Part shown: positions 51,163 through 60,590 of the stretch, one piece after another
Layout: each line of letters opens with the position of its first letter
How positions within the stretch are numbered: position 1 is the first letter of the stretch
NCBI GenBank assembly: GCA_964469215.1
Contig: CAYXYB010000007.1
Span: 1 to 64,000 of the forward strand
Source: SKPS01 sp964469215
Lineage (GTDB): Bacteria > Bacteroidota > Bacteroidia > Bacteroidales > SKPS01
DNA length: 64,000 bases
Direction: 5' to 3'
Position numbers and translations under genes: made by a program
Notes under the pieces: model-generated
Database searches by the model: none
What the model was told of the DNA's origin: nothing
What the model saw: only the letters and a program-made list of their open reading frames with translations

Positions 51163-53352
51163 TCAGAAGGCAGCAGCAGCGAGCACCAGAGCAACTATCG
51201 ACACCAGTTTGAGGAGGATATTCAGGGATGGCCCTGAGGTATCCTTCAGCGGGTCTCCGACGGTATCTCCGACAACAGCGGCTTTATGAGCTTCTGACCC
51301 TTTACCATAAGTGACACCGTTATGAGTGAAACCGCTTTCTATCAGCTTCTTGGCGTTATCCCAGGAGCCACCTGCGTTTGACTGGAAGAGGGCAAGGAGC
51401 ACACCTGAAACGGTTACACCAACGAGCAGACCGCCAAGAGCCTCTTTGCCAAGCCATAAGCCGGTGATCACAGGGAAGCTTACAGCCAGAATGCCGGGCA
51501 GCACCATCTGCCTGATTGCAGCGCGGGTTGAGATGGCCACACAACGGTCATAGTCGGGAGTTCCTTCGGCTTCGTCCATCACCTTGTTATCCTCGTCAGA
51601 CCATTTCGCATCAAAGTCATTTCTGTGTCTCTTCATCACCTCAAGTGCCTTCTTAAGGGGTTCGATGGTTGTGAACTGAATTCTCACCTCCTCTATCATA
51701 GACATTGCTGCATTACTTACCGCCCTTATTGTAAGGGCTGAGAAAACATAAGGCAGCAGGGCGCCCACAAAAACCGTTGAGATCACCATTGGATTAGAGA
51801 CATCAATTGAGTAAATACCTGCAGCTGTCATATAAGCGCCAAACAAGGCAAGCGCTGTGAGTGCGGCAGATCCGATTGCAAAGCCTTTGCCAATTGCAGC
51901 GGTGGTGTTACCCACGGCATCGAGTTTGTCTGTCCGTTCACGAACCTCCTCGGGCAGCTCCGACATCTGAGCGATTCCGCCTGCATTGTCAGAAATGGGA
52001 CCGTATGCATCAACAGAGAGTTGTATGCCAAGGTTCGACAACATCCCTACTGCAGCAATGGCAATTCCATAGAGGCCGCTAAGGTTGAAAACCACCATGA
52101 TTGTAAATGCTATGGTCAGGATAGGTATGATAGTGGACAGCATCCCTATGCCCAGGCCTGAGATGATATTTGTTGCTGTTCCTGATGTCGACTGCCGTGC
52201 GATAACCCTGACAGGTTTGTAATTCAAGCCTGTAAAGAACTCAGTAGAGTAGCCTATGATCAATCCGGCAATGAGTCCTATGACAGTAGACAGGAAGATG
52301 TTAATTGAGGTGATGGTTCGTTCTGCTCCACCGTACAAAAGGTCGATAAAAACAATTTTTTCAGGCAGAATGTTTTTTATCAGAAACCAAGATAGAACTA
52401 TCATAATTACCGCTGATACTATCTGGCCAACGTTCAGGGCACTCTGAGGATTCCCTTTCTCGCTAACCTTTACGAAATAGGTACCTGCAATGGAGGCTAT
52501 CACGCCGGTGGCAGCGAGCAACATCGGCAAAATTACCGGGGAAAGTCCGTTGAAGATGTCGGTATAAGCTGCTGTCATAAGTGCTGCACCAAGAACCATG
52601 GCAGCAATTATTGATCCCACATAAGACTCGAAAAGGTCGGCGCCCATGCCGGCTACATCACCTACATTGTCACCAACATTATCGGCAACTGTCGCAGGGT
52701 TCAGTGGATGATCCTCAGGGATGCCCGATTCCACCTTTCCAACCAGGTCGGCGCCAACGTCGGCTGCTTTGGTGAAGATACCACCACCGACCCTGGCGAA
52801 AAGGGCTATCGTTGATGCTCCGAAGGAGAAACCGGTTATCACTGTAAGCACTTTCTTAACAGAGTCGAGTGTTTCTGTTCCGAAGAAATTAGAATAAAAA
52901 ATAAAGAGGAGGCCAAGCCCCAGCATGCCAAGGCCAACAACACTGAGCCCCATGACGCTGCCACCAGTGAAAGCCACGTTCAGTGCCCTGTTGAGGCTGA
53001 ATCGGGCTGCATTGGCAGTACGAACATTGGCCTTCGTGGCAATACGTAATCCTATAAACCCTGCAAGTGCAGAACAGGCTGCACCTAAAACAAACGAAAA
53101 GGCAATCAGTGGTGAAGATATCTCAGGATTCACAGCAAAACTAAGCACAAGAGTTATAAAAAGTACAAAAATTATAAGTATCTTATACTCTGCCTTGATG
53201 AAAGCCATCGCCCCCTGTGAAATGAACCTGGAAATGTTGCGCATCTTGTCGTTACCGGGGTCCTGTTTTTTTATCCATAAAGTTCGTAAAACTGTAAAAC
53301 CCAAAGCAACAAGGCCTATTGCCGGAATCAGATAGATGAATAAATCTCCCAT
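51163..53352 (-). CDS. hppA: Membrane ion-translocating pyrophosphatase
   Basis: 729 aa, about 16 membrane helices. Uses pyrophosphate hydrolysis to pump H+ or Na+ out. Catalytic motif DVGADLVGKVE (about 198), DNVGDNVGD (about 225) and late DTVGDPLKDTSGP. GNTTAAIGKG has Ala, not Lys, in the position that distinguishes the K+-dependent class, so K+-dependent activity is expected; Na+ versus H+ cannot be told. It lies with the soluble enzyme, so the cell can either waste or conserve pyrophosphate energy. Confidence 0.94.
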   Translation of the reverse strand: MGDLFIYLIPAIGLVALGFTVLRTLWIKKQDPGNDKMRNISRFISQGAMAFIKAEYKILIIFVLFITLVLSFAVNPEISSPLIAFSFVLGAACSALAGFIGLRIATKANVRTANAARFSLNRALNVAFTGGSVMGLSVVGLGMLGLGLLFIFYSNFFGTETLDSVKKVLTVITGFSFGASTIALFARVGGGIFTKAADVGADLVGKVESGIPEDHPLNPATVADNVGDNVGDVAGMGADLFESYVGSIIAAMVLGAALMTAAYTDIFNGLSPVILPMLLAATGVIASIAGTYFVKVSEKGNPQSALNVGQIVSAVIMIVLSWFLIKNILPEKIVFIDLLYGGAERTITSINIFLSTVIGLIAGLIIGYSTEFFTGLNYKPVRVIARQSTSGTATNIISGLGIGMLSTIIPILTIAFTIMVVFNLSGLYGIAIAAVGMLSNLGIQLSVDAYGPISDNAGGIAQMSELPEEVRERTDKLDAVGNTTAAIGKGFAIGSAALTALALFGAYMTAAGIYSIDVSNPMVISTVFVGALLPYVFSALTIRAVSNAAMSMIEEVRIQFTTIEPLKKALEVMKRHRNDFDAKWSDEDNKVMDEAEGTPDYDRCVAISTRAAIRQMVLPGILAVSFPVITGLWLGKEALGGLLVGVTVSGVLLALFQSNAGGSWDNAKKLIESGFTHNGVTYGKGSEAHKAAVVGDTVGDPLKDTSGPSLNILLKLVSIVALVLAAAAF

Positions 53353-53444
53353 AGGTGTTTGTTTATGGTTATAATGAATTGAATCTCATAGCTTTTTTGC
53401 GGCTACAAAAATAAAGAAATTTTTGCCAAACCAACAAAAGAATT

Positions 53445-53496
53445 GTGATAAAATCTATCACCTGTTTGATATGGCATTCTGAAAATTGTATATTTG
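53445..53496 (+). promoter_or_regulatory. Promoter and palindrome before the DUF3078 gene
   Basis: TTTG (53465-53468), 20-nt spacer and TATATTTG (53489-53496) match the Bacteroidota consensus well. Just upstream, GTGATA-AAATC-TATCAC (53445-53461) is a 6-bp-arm palindrome ending 3 bp before the -33 box, a plausible operator. It is not a Rex match. Confidence 0.6.
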
Positions 53497-53521
53497 TTCC
53501 TTAAACATAAAAATCAAAAAT

Positions 53522-54493
53522 ATGAAATCGTTGAAGTTTTTTTCTATCACGTCAATGGTATTATTGATTGTCATTCTTTCATTATCAACCAATACCGCAG
53601 CAAAAGGCACATTCTCCCCTCTATCCGGTATAGGGTTACAGTTGATGCAATATACGGTATTGCAGGACACACCACAGCCACCACCACCGCCAGCCTGGAA
53701 ATACGGCGGCCGTTCGGCCATCAACTTCAGTCAGTTAAGTTTGGTGAACTGGGCAGCCGGGGGTGAGAATTCCTACTCCCTCGCCGGGCTTGTACAGCTT
53801 TTCAACAAATACCACAAAGGGAAAGCCACCTGGGACAACACCCTCGACATCGGCTACGGGTTGATCAAACAAGGTGAGCTGGGCATCAGGAAGTCTGATG
53901 ACAAAGTTGATTTTCTGAGCAAGTTCGGTTATCATGCCATAAACCGCTGGTATTACAGTGGTATGCTTAACTTTAAAACGCAGATGGATATGGGCTACCA
54001 ATATGATAAAACAGGAGAAAAGACACTCATCTCAGACCTTCTTGCTCCCGGCTACCTGCTGACGTCGCTGGGGATGGAGTATAAATCGAAAAATGATGAT
54101 TTCTACATTCTGATCTCCCCGTTTACAGGAAAAACAACCTTCGTCAGAAATAGTACCCTGTCGAAGGCAGGAGCATTCGGTGTTGACCCGGGGAAAACGG
54201 TGCGCCAGGAGTTTGGCGGATTCGCCAAAATAGCCTACAAGAAGGAGATATGGACAAACGTAAACCTTACCACCAAACTTGACCTCTTCTCAAACTATCT
54301 CGCTAACCCGCAGAATATAGACCTCAACCTTGAAACAATTCTTATGATGAAAGTAAACAAGTACCTTGTAACGAGCATCACCATGAATTTAATCTATGAT
54401 GATGATATCAACATAACTGATAAAGATGGTAATACAGGCCCCAGGACTCAGTTCAAGGAGGTTCTGGCTATCGGCCTCTCATACTCATTCTGA
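53522..54493 (+). CDS. DUF3078 outer-membrane beta-barrel protein
   Basis: About 323 aa. Signal peptide (FFSITSMVLLIVILSLSTNTAAK), a proline-rich linker (DTPQPPPPPAW), then a barrel with the DUF3078 start AINFSQLSLVNWAAGGENSYSL-like (about 75) and LDIGYGLIKQGE; it ends in Phe (IGLSYSF). Typical of Bacteroidota outer membranes; function unknown. The promoter at 53465-53496 supports the ATG at 53522. Confidence 0.82.
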   Translation: MKSLKFFSITSMVLLIVILSLSTNTAAKGTFSPLSGIGLQLMQYTVLQDTPQPPPPPAWKYGGRSAINFSQLSLVNWAAGGENSYSLAGLVQLFNKYHKGKATWDNTLDIGYGLIKQGELGIRKSDDKVDFLSKFGYHAINRWYYSGMLNFKTQMDMGYQYDKTGEKTLISDLLAPGYLLTSLGMEYKSKNDDFYILISPFTGKTTFVRNSTLSKAGAFGVDPGKTVRQEFGGFAKIAYKKEIWTNVNLTTKLDLFSNYLANPQNIDLNLETILMMKVNKYLVTSITMNLIYDDDINITDKDGNTGPRTQFKEVLAIGLSYSF

Positions 54494-54525
54494 AAGCTGA
54501 AACCGGCGTGCTGACAGGGTGATCA

Positions 54526-55020
54526 TCAAAGATCGTCATCCTCCTCCCCGATGCTGAAGCCATCTTCCAGGTCTTCACTGTCGAAAAGAGAGTCTTCACG
54601 GAAGTCATCCTCGAAATCATCTTCGATATCGAAGCCTTCACGTATCTCCTTGTCGTCGAAACCCAGGTCGTCTTCGTCTAGATCATCATCATCCTCCTCA
54701 TCGGGGATGTCAAAGTCATCATCATCCAAGTTGATGTCGATGTCGAAATCCTCATCCAAATCCAGATCATCGTTGTCGAAATCTTCTTCTTCATCTTCAT
54801 CATCTTCAGACATGAGATCGAAGGCGCTTTTCAGGTCGCAGTTTCTTACAAGGATCTTGATCCCTGCATTTTTCTGAGAGAAAAAAGCAACCGGGAAGTT
54901 GAATCCAAGGTCCTTTATCAAACAAGGGATGCCATTCTCCTCGAGCAAAGCTTTGTGAAACTGTGCAATCAGCGGATCGCCGTAATTGCGGAATAATACT
55001 AAGTCATTCTCTCTTTCCAT
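54526..55020 (-). CDS. DUF2007-type protein with a long acidic C-terminal tail
   Basis: About 164 aa. The N-terminal ~70 residues match the DUF2007 putative signal-transducing family (FRNYGDPLIAQFHKALLEENGIPCLIKD, IKILVRNCDLKSAFDLM). The remaining ~95 residues are almost entirely Asp and Glu with scattered Phe, Leu and Ile (DDEDEEEDFDND..., DLGFDDKEI). Such a tail is probably disordered, and may bind cations or basic proteins. I chose ATG 55020 over 55044. Divergent from purL. Confidence 0.75.
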   Translation of the reverse strand: MERENDLVLFRNYGDPLIAQFHKALLEENGIPCLIKDLGFNFPVAFFSQKNAGIKILVRNCDLKSAFDLMSEDDEDEEEDFDNDDLDLDEDFDIDINLDDDDFDIPDEEDDDDLDEDDLGFDDKEIREGFDIEDDFEDDFREDSLFDSEDLEDGFSIGEEDDDL

Positions 55021-55166
55021 GCTACTTTTCGCGTTTAAATACAACTCTGTTTTTATGGTTGAACTTCGTTTCAGTTATTAAGGTTATGGTCTTTTATTCC
55101 GGGTGCCAAATTACACGTAAAAATAAATCAAACACATGGTGCAAAGAAAAAAATTTTTTTGTTTGT

Positions 55167-55174
55167 TACCTTTG
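55167..55174 (+). promoter_or_regulatory. -7 box of purL
   Basis: TACCTTTG. The predicted start (~55181) lies after the farthest in-frame ATG (55136) and before the ATG at 55193, so it decides the purL start. Confidence 0.65.
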
Positions 55175-55192
55175 TGCCGAAAATTTTATCCT

Positions 55193-58100
55193 ATGATCAC
55201 ATTTTTCGGAGATCCGGCAACACGGATCATTGCTGCCAGGCATGCCATTCCTTTGAATGAAGATGCTATAAGTCGTATTGTTTGGCTTTTGGGAGGTGCT
55301 GAGCATCTTAATGATAAGCATATAAAAGGGCTGTACAGGGGCCCCAGGCGTGAGATGATCACCCCATGGAGTACCAACGCCGTGGAGATAACCATCAATA
55401 TGGGGGTGGTAGGGATAACCAGGATTGAGGAGTTCAACTCTGAAGGTTGTGCAACCACTCCATTCGACCGCATGCTTGAGACGTATTACGATGGTCTGGG
55501 ACAGGATCTTTTCGACATTCATCATACACCTGAGCCGGTTAAGGATATAAACTCTATTGCGCAATACAACTTTGAGGAGGGGCTTGCTTTAAGTGATGAT
55601 GAGATTGATTATCTTGAGGAGCTGAGCAAAAGGCTTGGCCGCCTGCTCACCGACAGCGAGGTGTTCGGATTTTCGCAGGTCAACTCCGAACATTGCCGCC
55701 ACAAGATCTTCAACGGCACCTTCATCATCGACGGTGTTGAGATGCCGGTGTCGCTTTTTGCATTGATCAGGCGCACAACAAATGAGCACCGCAATATGGT
55801 GGTATCGGCTTACAAGGATAACGTGGCTTTCATCTCCGGGCCATCCACCGACCAGTTTGCGCCGGAGCATGCGGATGCACCATCGTATTTCGTGATACGC
55901 CAGAGGGAGTCTGTTATCTCGCTTAAAGCCGAGACCCATAACTTTCCCACCACGGTAGAGCCTTTTAATGGTGCTGCTACCGGTACCGGCGGCGAGATAC
56001 GCGACAGGATGGCCGGTGGCAAGGGGAGCCTTCCGATAGCAGGGACAGCGGTATATATCACCTCCTATCCCCGTCTCGAAGGTGGCAGGGAGTGGGAGCA
56101 CGCTATTCCATCGCGCAGATGGCTTTACCAGGCACCCGAAGAGATACTCATCAAGGCATCGAATGGTGCGAGCGACTTCGGCAACAAGTTTGGGCAACCC
56201 CTGATATGCGGCAGTCTCCTCACCTTCGAACATGCCGAAGGGGATTACCTTTACGGTTTCGACAAGGTGATAATGCTTGCCGGAGGTGTGGGCTACGGCT
56301 ACGCTGAGGATGCAGAGAAGGACATCCCCTCCCCCGGTGACGTCATCGTGGTTATGGGGGGCGACAACTACCGCATCGGCATGGGTGGCGGCGCGGTGTC
56401 GTCGGTAGCAACGGGAGAGTACCGCAACAGCATAGAGCTCAACGCCGTTCAGCGTAGCAACCCCGAGATGCAGAAGAGGGTTGCCAACGCCATCCGCGCG
56501 ATGGTAGAGGCAGGCCGCAACCCAGTGGTGGCAATACACGACCATGGCGCCGGTGGGCATCTTAACTCCCTCTCGGAGCTCGTAGAGGCAAACGGTGGAG
56601 TGATAGAGACAGACAAACTGCCGGTGGGTGATCCAACCCTCTCGGCCAGGGAGATAATAGGCAACGAGTCACAGGAGCGTATGGGACTTATCATCAGGCC
56701 CAAAGACCTTGAGCTGCTGCAACGCGCCTCAGAGAGGGAGCGGGCACCAATGTATGCCGTGGGCAAGGTCACCGGCGACAACCGGCTCATGTTCGCCGAT
56801 ACTGTAAACAAAACCTGCCCTATAAACCTCGACATCACCGATTTCTTTGGCAAGCCTCCCCGAACTATCATGGAGGATAGAACAATTAAAAACAGCTTCG
56901 CAGCCATTGACACCGGAGACATTCCGTTTCGGGAACAGCTCTCACGGGTGTTGCAGCTCGAGTCTGTGGCATGTAAAGACTGGCTCACCAATAAAGTCGA
57001 CAGGTCTGTTACGGGAAGGGTAGCTTTGCAACAGTGCACCGGCTCTCTGCAGTTGCCGCTCAACAACGTGGCGGTGGTTGCCCTGGACTACACCGGAAAA
57101 TCGGGTATCGCTACAGCGCTGGGGCATGCTCCCGGTGTGGCACTTATAGACCCGGAGGCGGGCAGCAGGATCGCCGTTGCAGAATCACTCACCAACATCA
57201 TGTGGGCACCACTCACCCACGGCCTCAAAGGGGTGTCGCTAAGCGCCAACTGGATGTGGCCGTGCAAAAACCCCGGCGAAGATGCAAGGCTATACCAGGC
57301 GGTGGAGGCCATCAGCAACTTCTGTGTAAGCCTCGGGATAAACATACCCACAGGGAAAGACTCCCTTTCGATGACACAGAAATACCCTGACGGCACCAGG
57401 GTAATATGCCCCGGCACCGTGATAGTGACCGCCGTTGGGGAGGTGAATGACATTACCCGCTGCGTAACACCCGGCCTCAAACCGGTAAAAGGCTCGACTT
57501 TGATACACCTCTGCTTCTCCACCGGCAACAACTCACTGGGAGGCAGTGCCTTCGCACAGGTTAACAATACTCTCGGCAGCGACACCCCCGACGTGACACC
57601 TGAAAGTGTGGCCGCCGGCTTCAACCTTATACAGCAACTGATAGCAGAAGATATCATCATGGCCGGGCACGACATCTCAGCCGGAGGGATGATAACCACC
57701 CTCCTCGAAATGGCTTTCCCCACCACTGATGGCGGCTTTTCGGTGGCGATACCCGCCACCGATGAAGCCACCCTCTCCCGAACCCTCTTCACCGAGCAGC
57801 CGGGGGCAGTCATACAGGTTGCCAACATTGCAAGGGTGACCGGACTGGCAGCTGAAGCAGGTGTAAAATGCACAATCTTAGGCGAGGCCACCACCGACGG
57901 CACCGCTACCATCAACGCAGAGTATGGAGTGATCAGACTGCAGGTATCGGAACAGCGTAAAACATGGTACCACACCTCGTGGCTTCTTGACACTAAACAG
58001 AGCGGCCCCGCACATGCGAAGCTCCGCTATGACAACCACCCTCTGCAGCCATTGCTGTTCAGCTTCCCCGTCACCTTCAGGGGTACCTTCGAAAGCTACG

Positions 58101-58885
58101 GCATTGAACCGCGCCGCACCACCAGAAGTGGCCTCAGGGCAGGGATAATACGTGAAAAGGGTGTTAACGGCGACAGGGAGATGGCGTGGTCAATGCACCT
58201 GGCAGGGTTCGACGTGCGCGACATCCACATGACCGACCTCATCAGCGGTAGAGAGACTCTCGACGACCTCAGCTTCATAGTGTTTGTAGGCGGGTTCTCC
58301 AACTCCGACGTGCTCGGCTCAGCCAAGGGGTGGGCAGGTGCCTTCCTCTTCAACCCGGAGGCGAAGGCTGCCCTCGACCGCTTCTACGCCCGCCCCGACA
58401 CCCTCAGCCTGGGGGTGTGCAACGGCTGCCAGCTTATGGTGGAGCTGGGTCTCATGTACCCCGGCCACAAACAGCAACCGGCTATGAAACACAATGACTC
58501 AGGTAAGTTCGAGTCGGCATTCCTTACCTTAGATATTCTTCCCAACAGCAGCGTTATGCTGTCGTCGCTGGCAGGCAGCCGCCTCGGCATCTGGGTTGCA
58601 CATGGCGAAGGGAAGTTCATCCTGCAGGAACAGGAATCTGCATACTTCATCACGGCAAAATACAGCTACAGCGCATACCCCGGCAATCCCAACGGCTCGG
58701 ATTACGGCACCGCCGCCATCTCCAGCCACGACGGGAGACATCTGGCAATAATGCCACACCTGGAGAGATCGATATACCCATGGAACTGGGCATATTACCC
58801 ACAGGAGAGGGATGATGAGATATCGCCATGGATAGAAGCATTTGTGAACGCCCGGAAATGGGTTGAGGAGAGGATTAGAGGTTGA
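55193..58885 (+). CDS. purL: Phosphoribosylformylglycinamidine synthase (fused PurL/PurQ)
   Basis: About 1230 aa, the large form. Converts FGAR, glutamine and ATP into FGAM in purine synthesis. N-terminal substrate domain and linker, then two AIRS-type ATP domains (KAETHNFPTTVEPFNGAATGTGGEIRD, about 245; HDHGAGGHLNSLSE; later GHDISAGGMITTLLE), then a C-terminal glutaminase with LGVCNGCQLMVELG (nucleophile Cys) and WVAHGEGKF. It ends NARKWVEERI as in full-length relatives, so the IS next door has not truncated it. It is notably GC-rich in its second half. Confidence 0.95.
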   Translation: MITFFGDPATRIIAARHAIPLNEDAISRIVWLLGGAEHLNDKHIKGLYRGPRREMITPWSTNAVEITINMGVVGITRIEEFNSEGCATTPFDRMLETYYDGLGQDLFDIHHTPEPVKDINSIAQYNFEEGLALSDDEIDYLEELSKRLGRLLTDSEVFGFSQVNSEHCRHKIFNGTFIIDGVEMPVSLFALIRRTTNEHRNMVVSAYKDNVAFISGPSTDQFAPEHADAPSYFVIRQRESVISLKAETHNFPTTVEPFNGAATGTGGEIRDRMAGGKGSLPIAGTAVYITSYPRLEGGREWEHAIPSRRWLYQAPEEILIKASNGASDFGNKFGQPLICGSLLTFEHAEGDYLYGFDKVIMLAGGVGYGYAEDAEKDIPSPGDVIVVMGGDNYRIGMGGGAVSSVATGEYRNSIELNAVQRSNPEMQKRVANAIRAMVEAGRNPVVAIHDHGAGGHLNSLSELVEANGGVIETDKLPVGDPTLSAREIIGNESQERMGLIIRPKDLELLQRASERERAPMYAVGKVTGDNRLMFADTVNKTCPINLDITDFFGKPPRTIMEDRTIKNSFAAIDTGDIPFREQLSRVLQLESVACKDWLTNKVDRSVTGRVALQQCTGSLQLPLNNVAVVALDYTGKSGIATALGHAPGVALIDPEAGSRIAVAESLTNIMWAPLTHGLKGVSLSANWMWPCKNPGEDARLYQAVEAISNFCVSLGINIPTGKDSLSMTQKYPDGTRVICPGTVIVTAVGEVNDITRCVTPGLKPVKGSTLIHLCFSTGNNSLGGSAFAQVNNTLGSDTPDVTPESVAAGFNLIQQLIAEDIIMAGHDISAGGMITTLLEMAFPTTDGGFSVAIPATDEATLSRTLFTEQPGAVIQVANIARVTGLAAEAGVKCTILGEATTDGTATINAEYGVIRLQVSEQRKTWYHTSWLLDTKQSGPAHAKLRYDNHPLQPLLFSFPVTFRGTFESYGIEPRRTTRSGLRAGIIREKGVNGDREMAWSMHLAGFDVRDIHMTDLISGRETLDDLSFIVFVGGFSNSDVLGSAKGWAGAFLFNPEAKAALDRFYARPDTLSLGVCNGCQLMVELGLMYPGHKQQPAMKHNDSGKFESAFLTLDILPNSSVMLSSLAGSRLGIWVAHGEGKFILQEQESAYFITAKYSYSAYPGNPNGSDYGTAAISSHDGRHLAIMPHLERSIYPWNWAYYPQERDDEISPWIEAFVNARKWVEERIRG

Positions 58886-59850
58886 CTGTCGGTGCCTGAA
58901 ATACGTTGACAGTCAGACTGTCTAAAAACCATAAAAACTTGCTGAAAACTCTTTGGATAATGCCGGTTGAAAGCTTGGAGTTTTTTGTACTTTATAACCC
59001 AGGTAAAGGCAAAAAGCACAAGCGCCAGTAGTTTGTTAATGCGATCTAAATCGGTCAAGTGCGTGTCTTCGATATTAAAACCGCTTGATTTCAGTGCTTT
59101 AAATGCAGATTCAATCTGCCAGCGTTCTTTGTATAATGACTGCGATTCTTCAGGTTTATGGAAAGAAACAATGATCTGCAATTCGGGGGTCCCTTGTCGG
59201 TTTTTGATTCTGGATGCTGACAGATAGCATAGTTGACCATTGACATTCACTATCTCTCGACAGAACGCATACTGATTGATCTTTAAGTGGCTAAATATCC
59301 AGGATGCTTTGACACGATGTCCGTTCTTAGGGTTGTCAACCCGGAAGTTCTCACGGATTCGAATGTGGTATCGTATACCTCGACGATTAAGGTAGCCGAT
59401 CCACTCATCTCCGACGAACTCACGGTCAGCCAGCAGGCATTCGATGCAATCGCTTCCAAACAGCCCGATGAACTCTTCCATCAGGGTAATCCCCTCCCGG
59501 GTTGAATAGTTGCCGAACTTTGGCAACATCTTGTACAGCAACGGGAAGGATACACCCTGATAGACCACGGCCAGTAACAAAATGTTGATGTTGGTTGATC
59601 CAAATTTCCAGTTGGTTCTATCCATGGTCAGGCGATAAGGTGGATGATGCGGCAACAAGGTGAATACAAAGCTTGCAATCAGCCTTGTGTCCAGCATGTA
59701 TTCAGCAATGAATCGCTGAATTCTGCGTAGGGAAGAATCCACTCTTGCCGGGGAGTCAAAGCCTGCTGTGATTTTCTCAAAACAGACCGTCTGAACCTTG
59801 CATAAAGCACAGATAAATAAGCCAAAGAACTTGATTCGGGTCAGATTCAT
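58795..59850 (-). CDS. IS4-type transposase, C-terminally altered
   Basis: 351 aa as open frame. DDE core: MDRTNWKFG, LLADREFVGD and YKERWQIESAFKALKSSGF, where Y-2-R-3-E-6-K is exactly the IS4 signature. The first ~280 residues resemble full-length Bacteroidota IS4 transposases that end ...FLSCT. Here, after LVLFAFTW the sequence diverges, and the last ~30 codons are antisense to purL. So the true C-terminus is probably lost by deletion or frameshift, and the transposase may be inactive. Confidence 0.85.
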   Translation of the reverse strand: MNLTRIKFFGLFICALCKVQTVCFEKITAGFDSPARVDSSLRRIQRFIAEYMLDTRLIASFVFTLLPHHPPYRLTMDRTNWKFGSTNINILLLAVVYQGVSFPLLYKMLPKFGNYSTREGITLMEEFIGLFGSDCIECLLADREFVGDEWIGYLNRRGIRYHIRIRENFRVDNPKNGHRVKASWIFSHLKINQYAFCREIVNVNGQLCYLSASRIKNRQGTPELQIIVSFHKPEESQSLYKERWQIESAFKALKSSGFNIEDTHLTDLDRINKLLALVLFAFTWVIKYKKLQAFNRHYPKSFQQVFMVFRQSDCQRISGTDSQPLILSSTHFRAFTNASIHGDISSSLSCG

Positions 59851-60059
59851 ACTGTCCCCAAAATTTTTGATAATGTTGCGAATAAAATACTATTTTTACT
59901 CTCTACCCTGGTGTTTGTGTATCTAGGATCCATTAGTCGTGATTTGAATCTACGATGCTGATTATCAGGGTATTATATCATATTGTAAATATTAGTTATC
60001 ACTAAGTTATTAACACATAGTATTGTTAATCTATTGTTTATGAATTTTTGTCATGTACT
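58886..60059. mobile_element. IS4-family insertion sequence, apparently truncated on the left
   Basis: The transposase reads leftward. At 60043-60059 the plus strand has AATTTTTGTCATGTACT, which matches the coding end (...FLSCT) of intact relatives and is therefore a likely terminal inverted repeat. The matching AGTACATGACAAAAATT is not found at the left, near purL, so that end seems deleted. Left boundary uncertain; it lies just after the purL stop. The 59851-60042 stretch holds no gene and would be the element's upstream region. Confidence 0.5.
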
Positions 60060-60104
60060 AAGATAAATCTATTCAACAAGATAATAGTTAATTACTTTTG
60101 CACT

Positions 60105-60476
60105 GTGAATAATAATATCAGAATATTAGCTGCAACATTGTTAACAGTAATTTATTGCTTTTCAATAGATACTGTTACAAACACCATTGCCCATTATGCT
60201 GTTGCAGACCATCTAAACACTTCACAAGAGAAAATTATATCTGAATTTTCATCTAAATTATTTTGCCACACAACACAATCTGAAAGTTCTTTAAATAACC
60301 TAAATAACTTACCAGCCCCTACTTTCAAAAATCCATCTATAGAATTTGGGGGAGTAAGTATAGCGGCTGAACAACTATTTAATTCTGAATTTGCTCAATA
60401 CACATCCTGTTCGGGAAAAATTCTGATTAATTACAGAAAGTCCGACATCATTTTTCCCTTCCATTACTTTTGGTAA
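60105..60476 (+). CDS. Small AT-rich secreted or membrane protein, unknown function
   Basis: About 123 aa. A hydrophobic N-terminus (ILAATLLTVIYCFSIDTV) reads as a signal peptide or anchor. The body is Asn/Ser-rich, and the protein ends in FPFHYFW, an unusual aromatic C-terminus. A -7 box TACTTTTG (60093-60100) places the transcript start almost at the GTG at 60105; a TTG at 60138 is the alternative. It is much more AT-rich than purL and follows the IS, so it may have been acquired with it. I do not recognise a family. Confidence 0.5.
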   Translation: MNNNIRILAATLLTVIYCFSIDTVTNTIAHYAVADHLNTSQEKIISEFSSKLFCHTTQSESSLNNLNNLPAPTFKNPSIEFGGVSIAAEQLFNSEFAQYTSCSGKILINYRKSDIIFPFHYFW

Positions 60477-60590
60477 TCTGTTTTTTAAGTTGTCAAACAT
60501 TTTTATGAACTCTTGTTTGACTTGTATTTCAATGCTTTACAAATCCGTGAAGCACAGTTAATAATTTATATAAACTTAAAAAACAAAATA

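Noticed and set aside
53445..53461. Rex site before the DUF3078 gene
   Set aside because: GTGATA-AAATC-TATCAC is a palindrome but does not match Rex half sites or spacing.
54551..54877. Ser-rich plus-strand frame opposite the acidic tail
   Set aside because: It is the complement of Asp/Glu codons and has no independent support.
55589..57993. Long minus-strand frames inside purL
   Set aside because: They are shadows of a GC-rich gene on the other strand.
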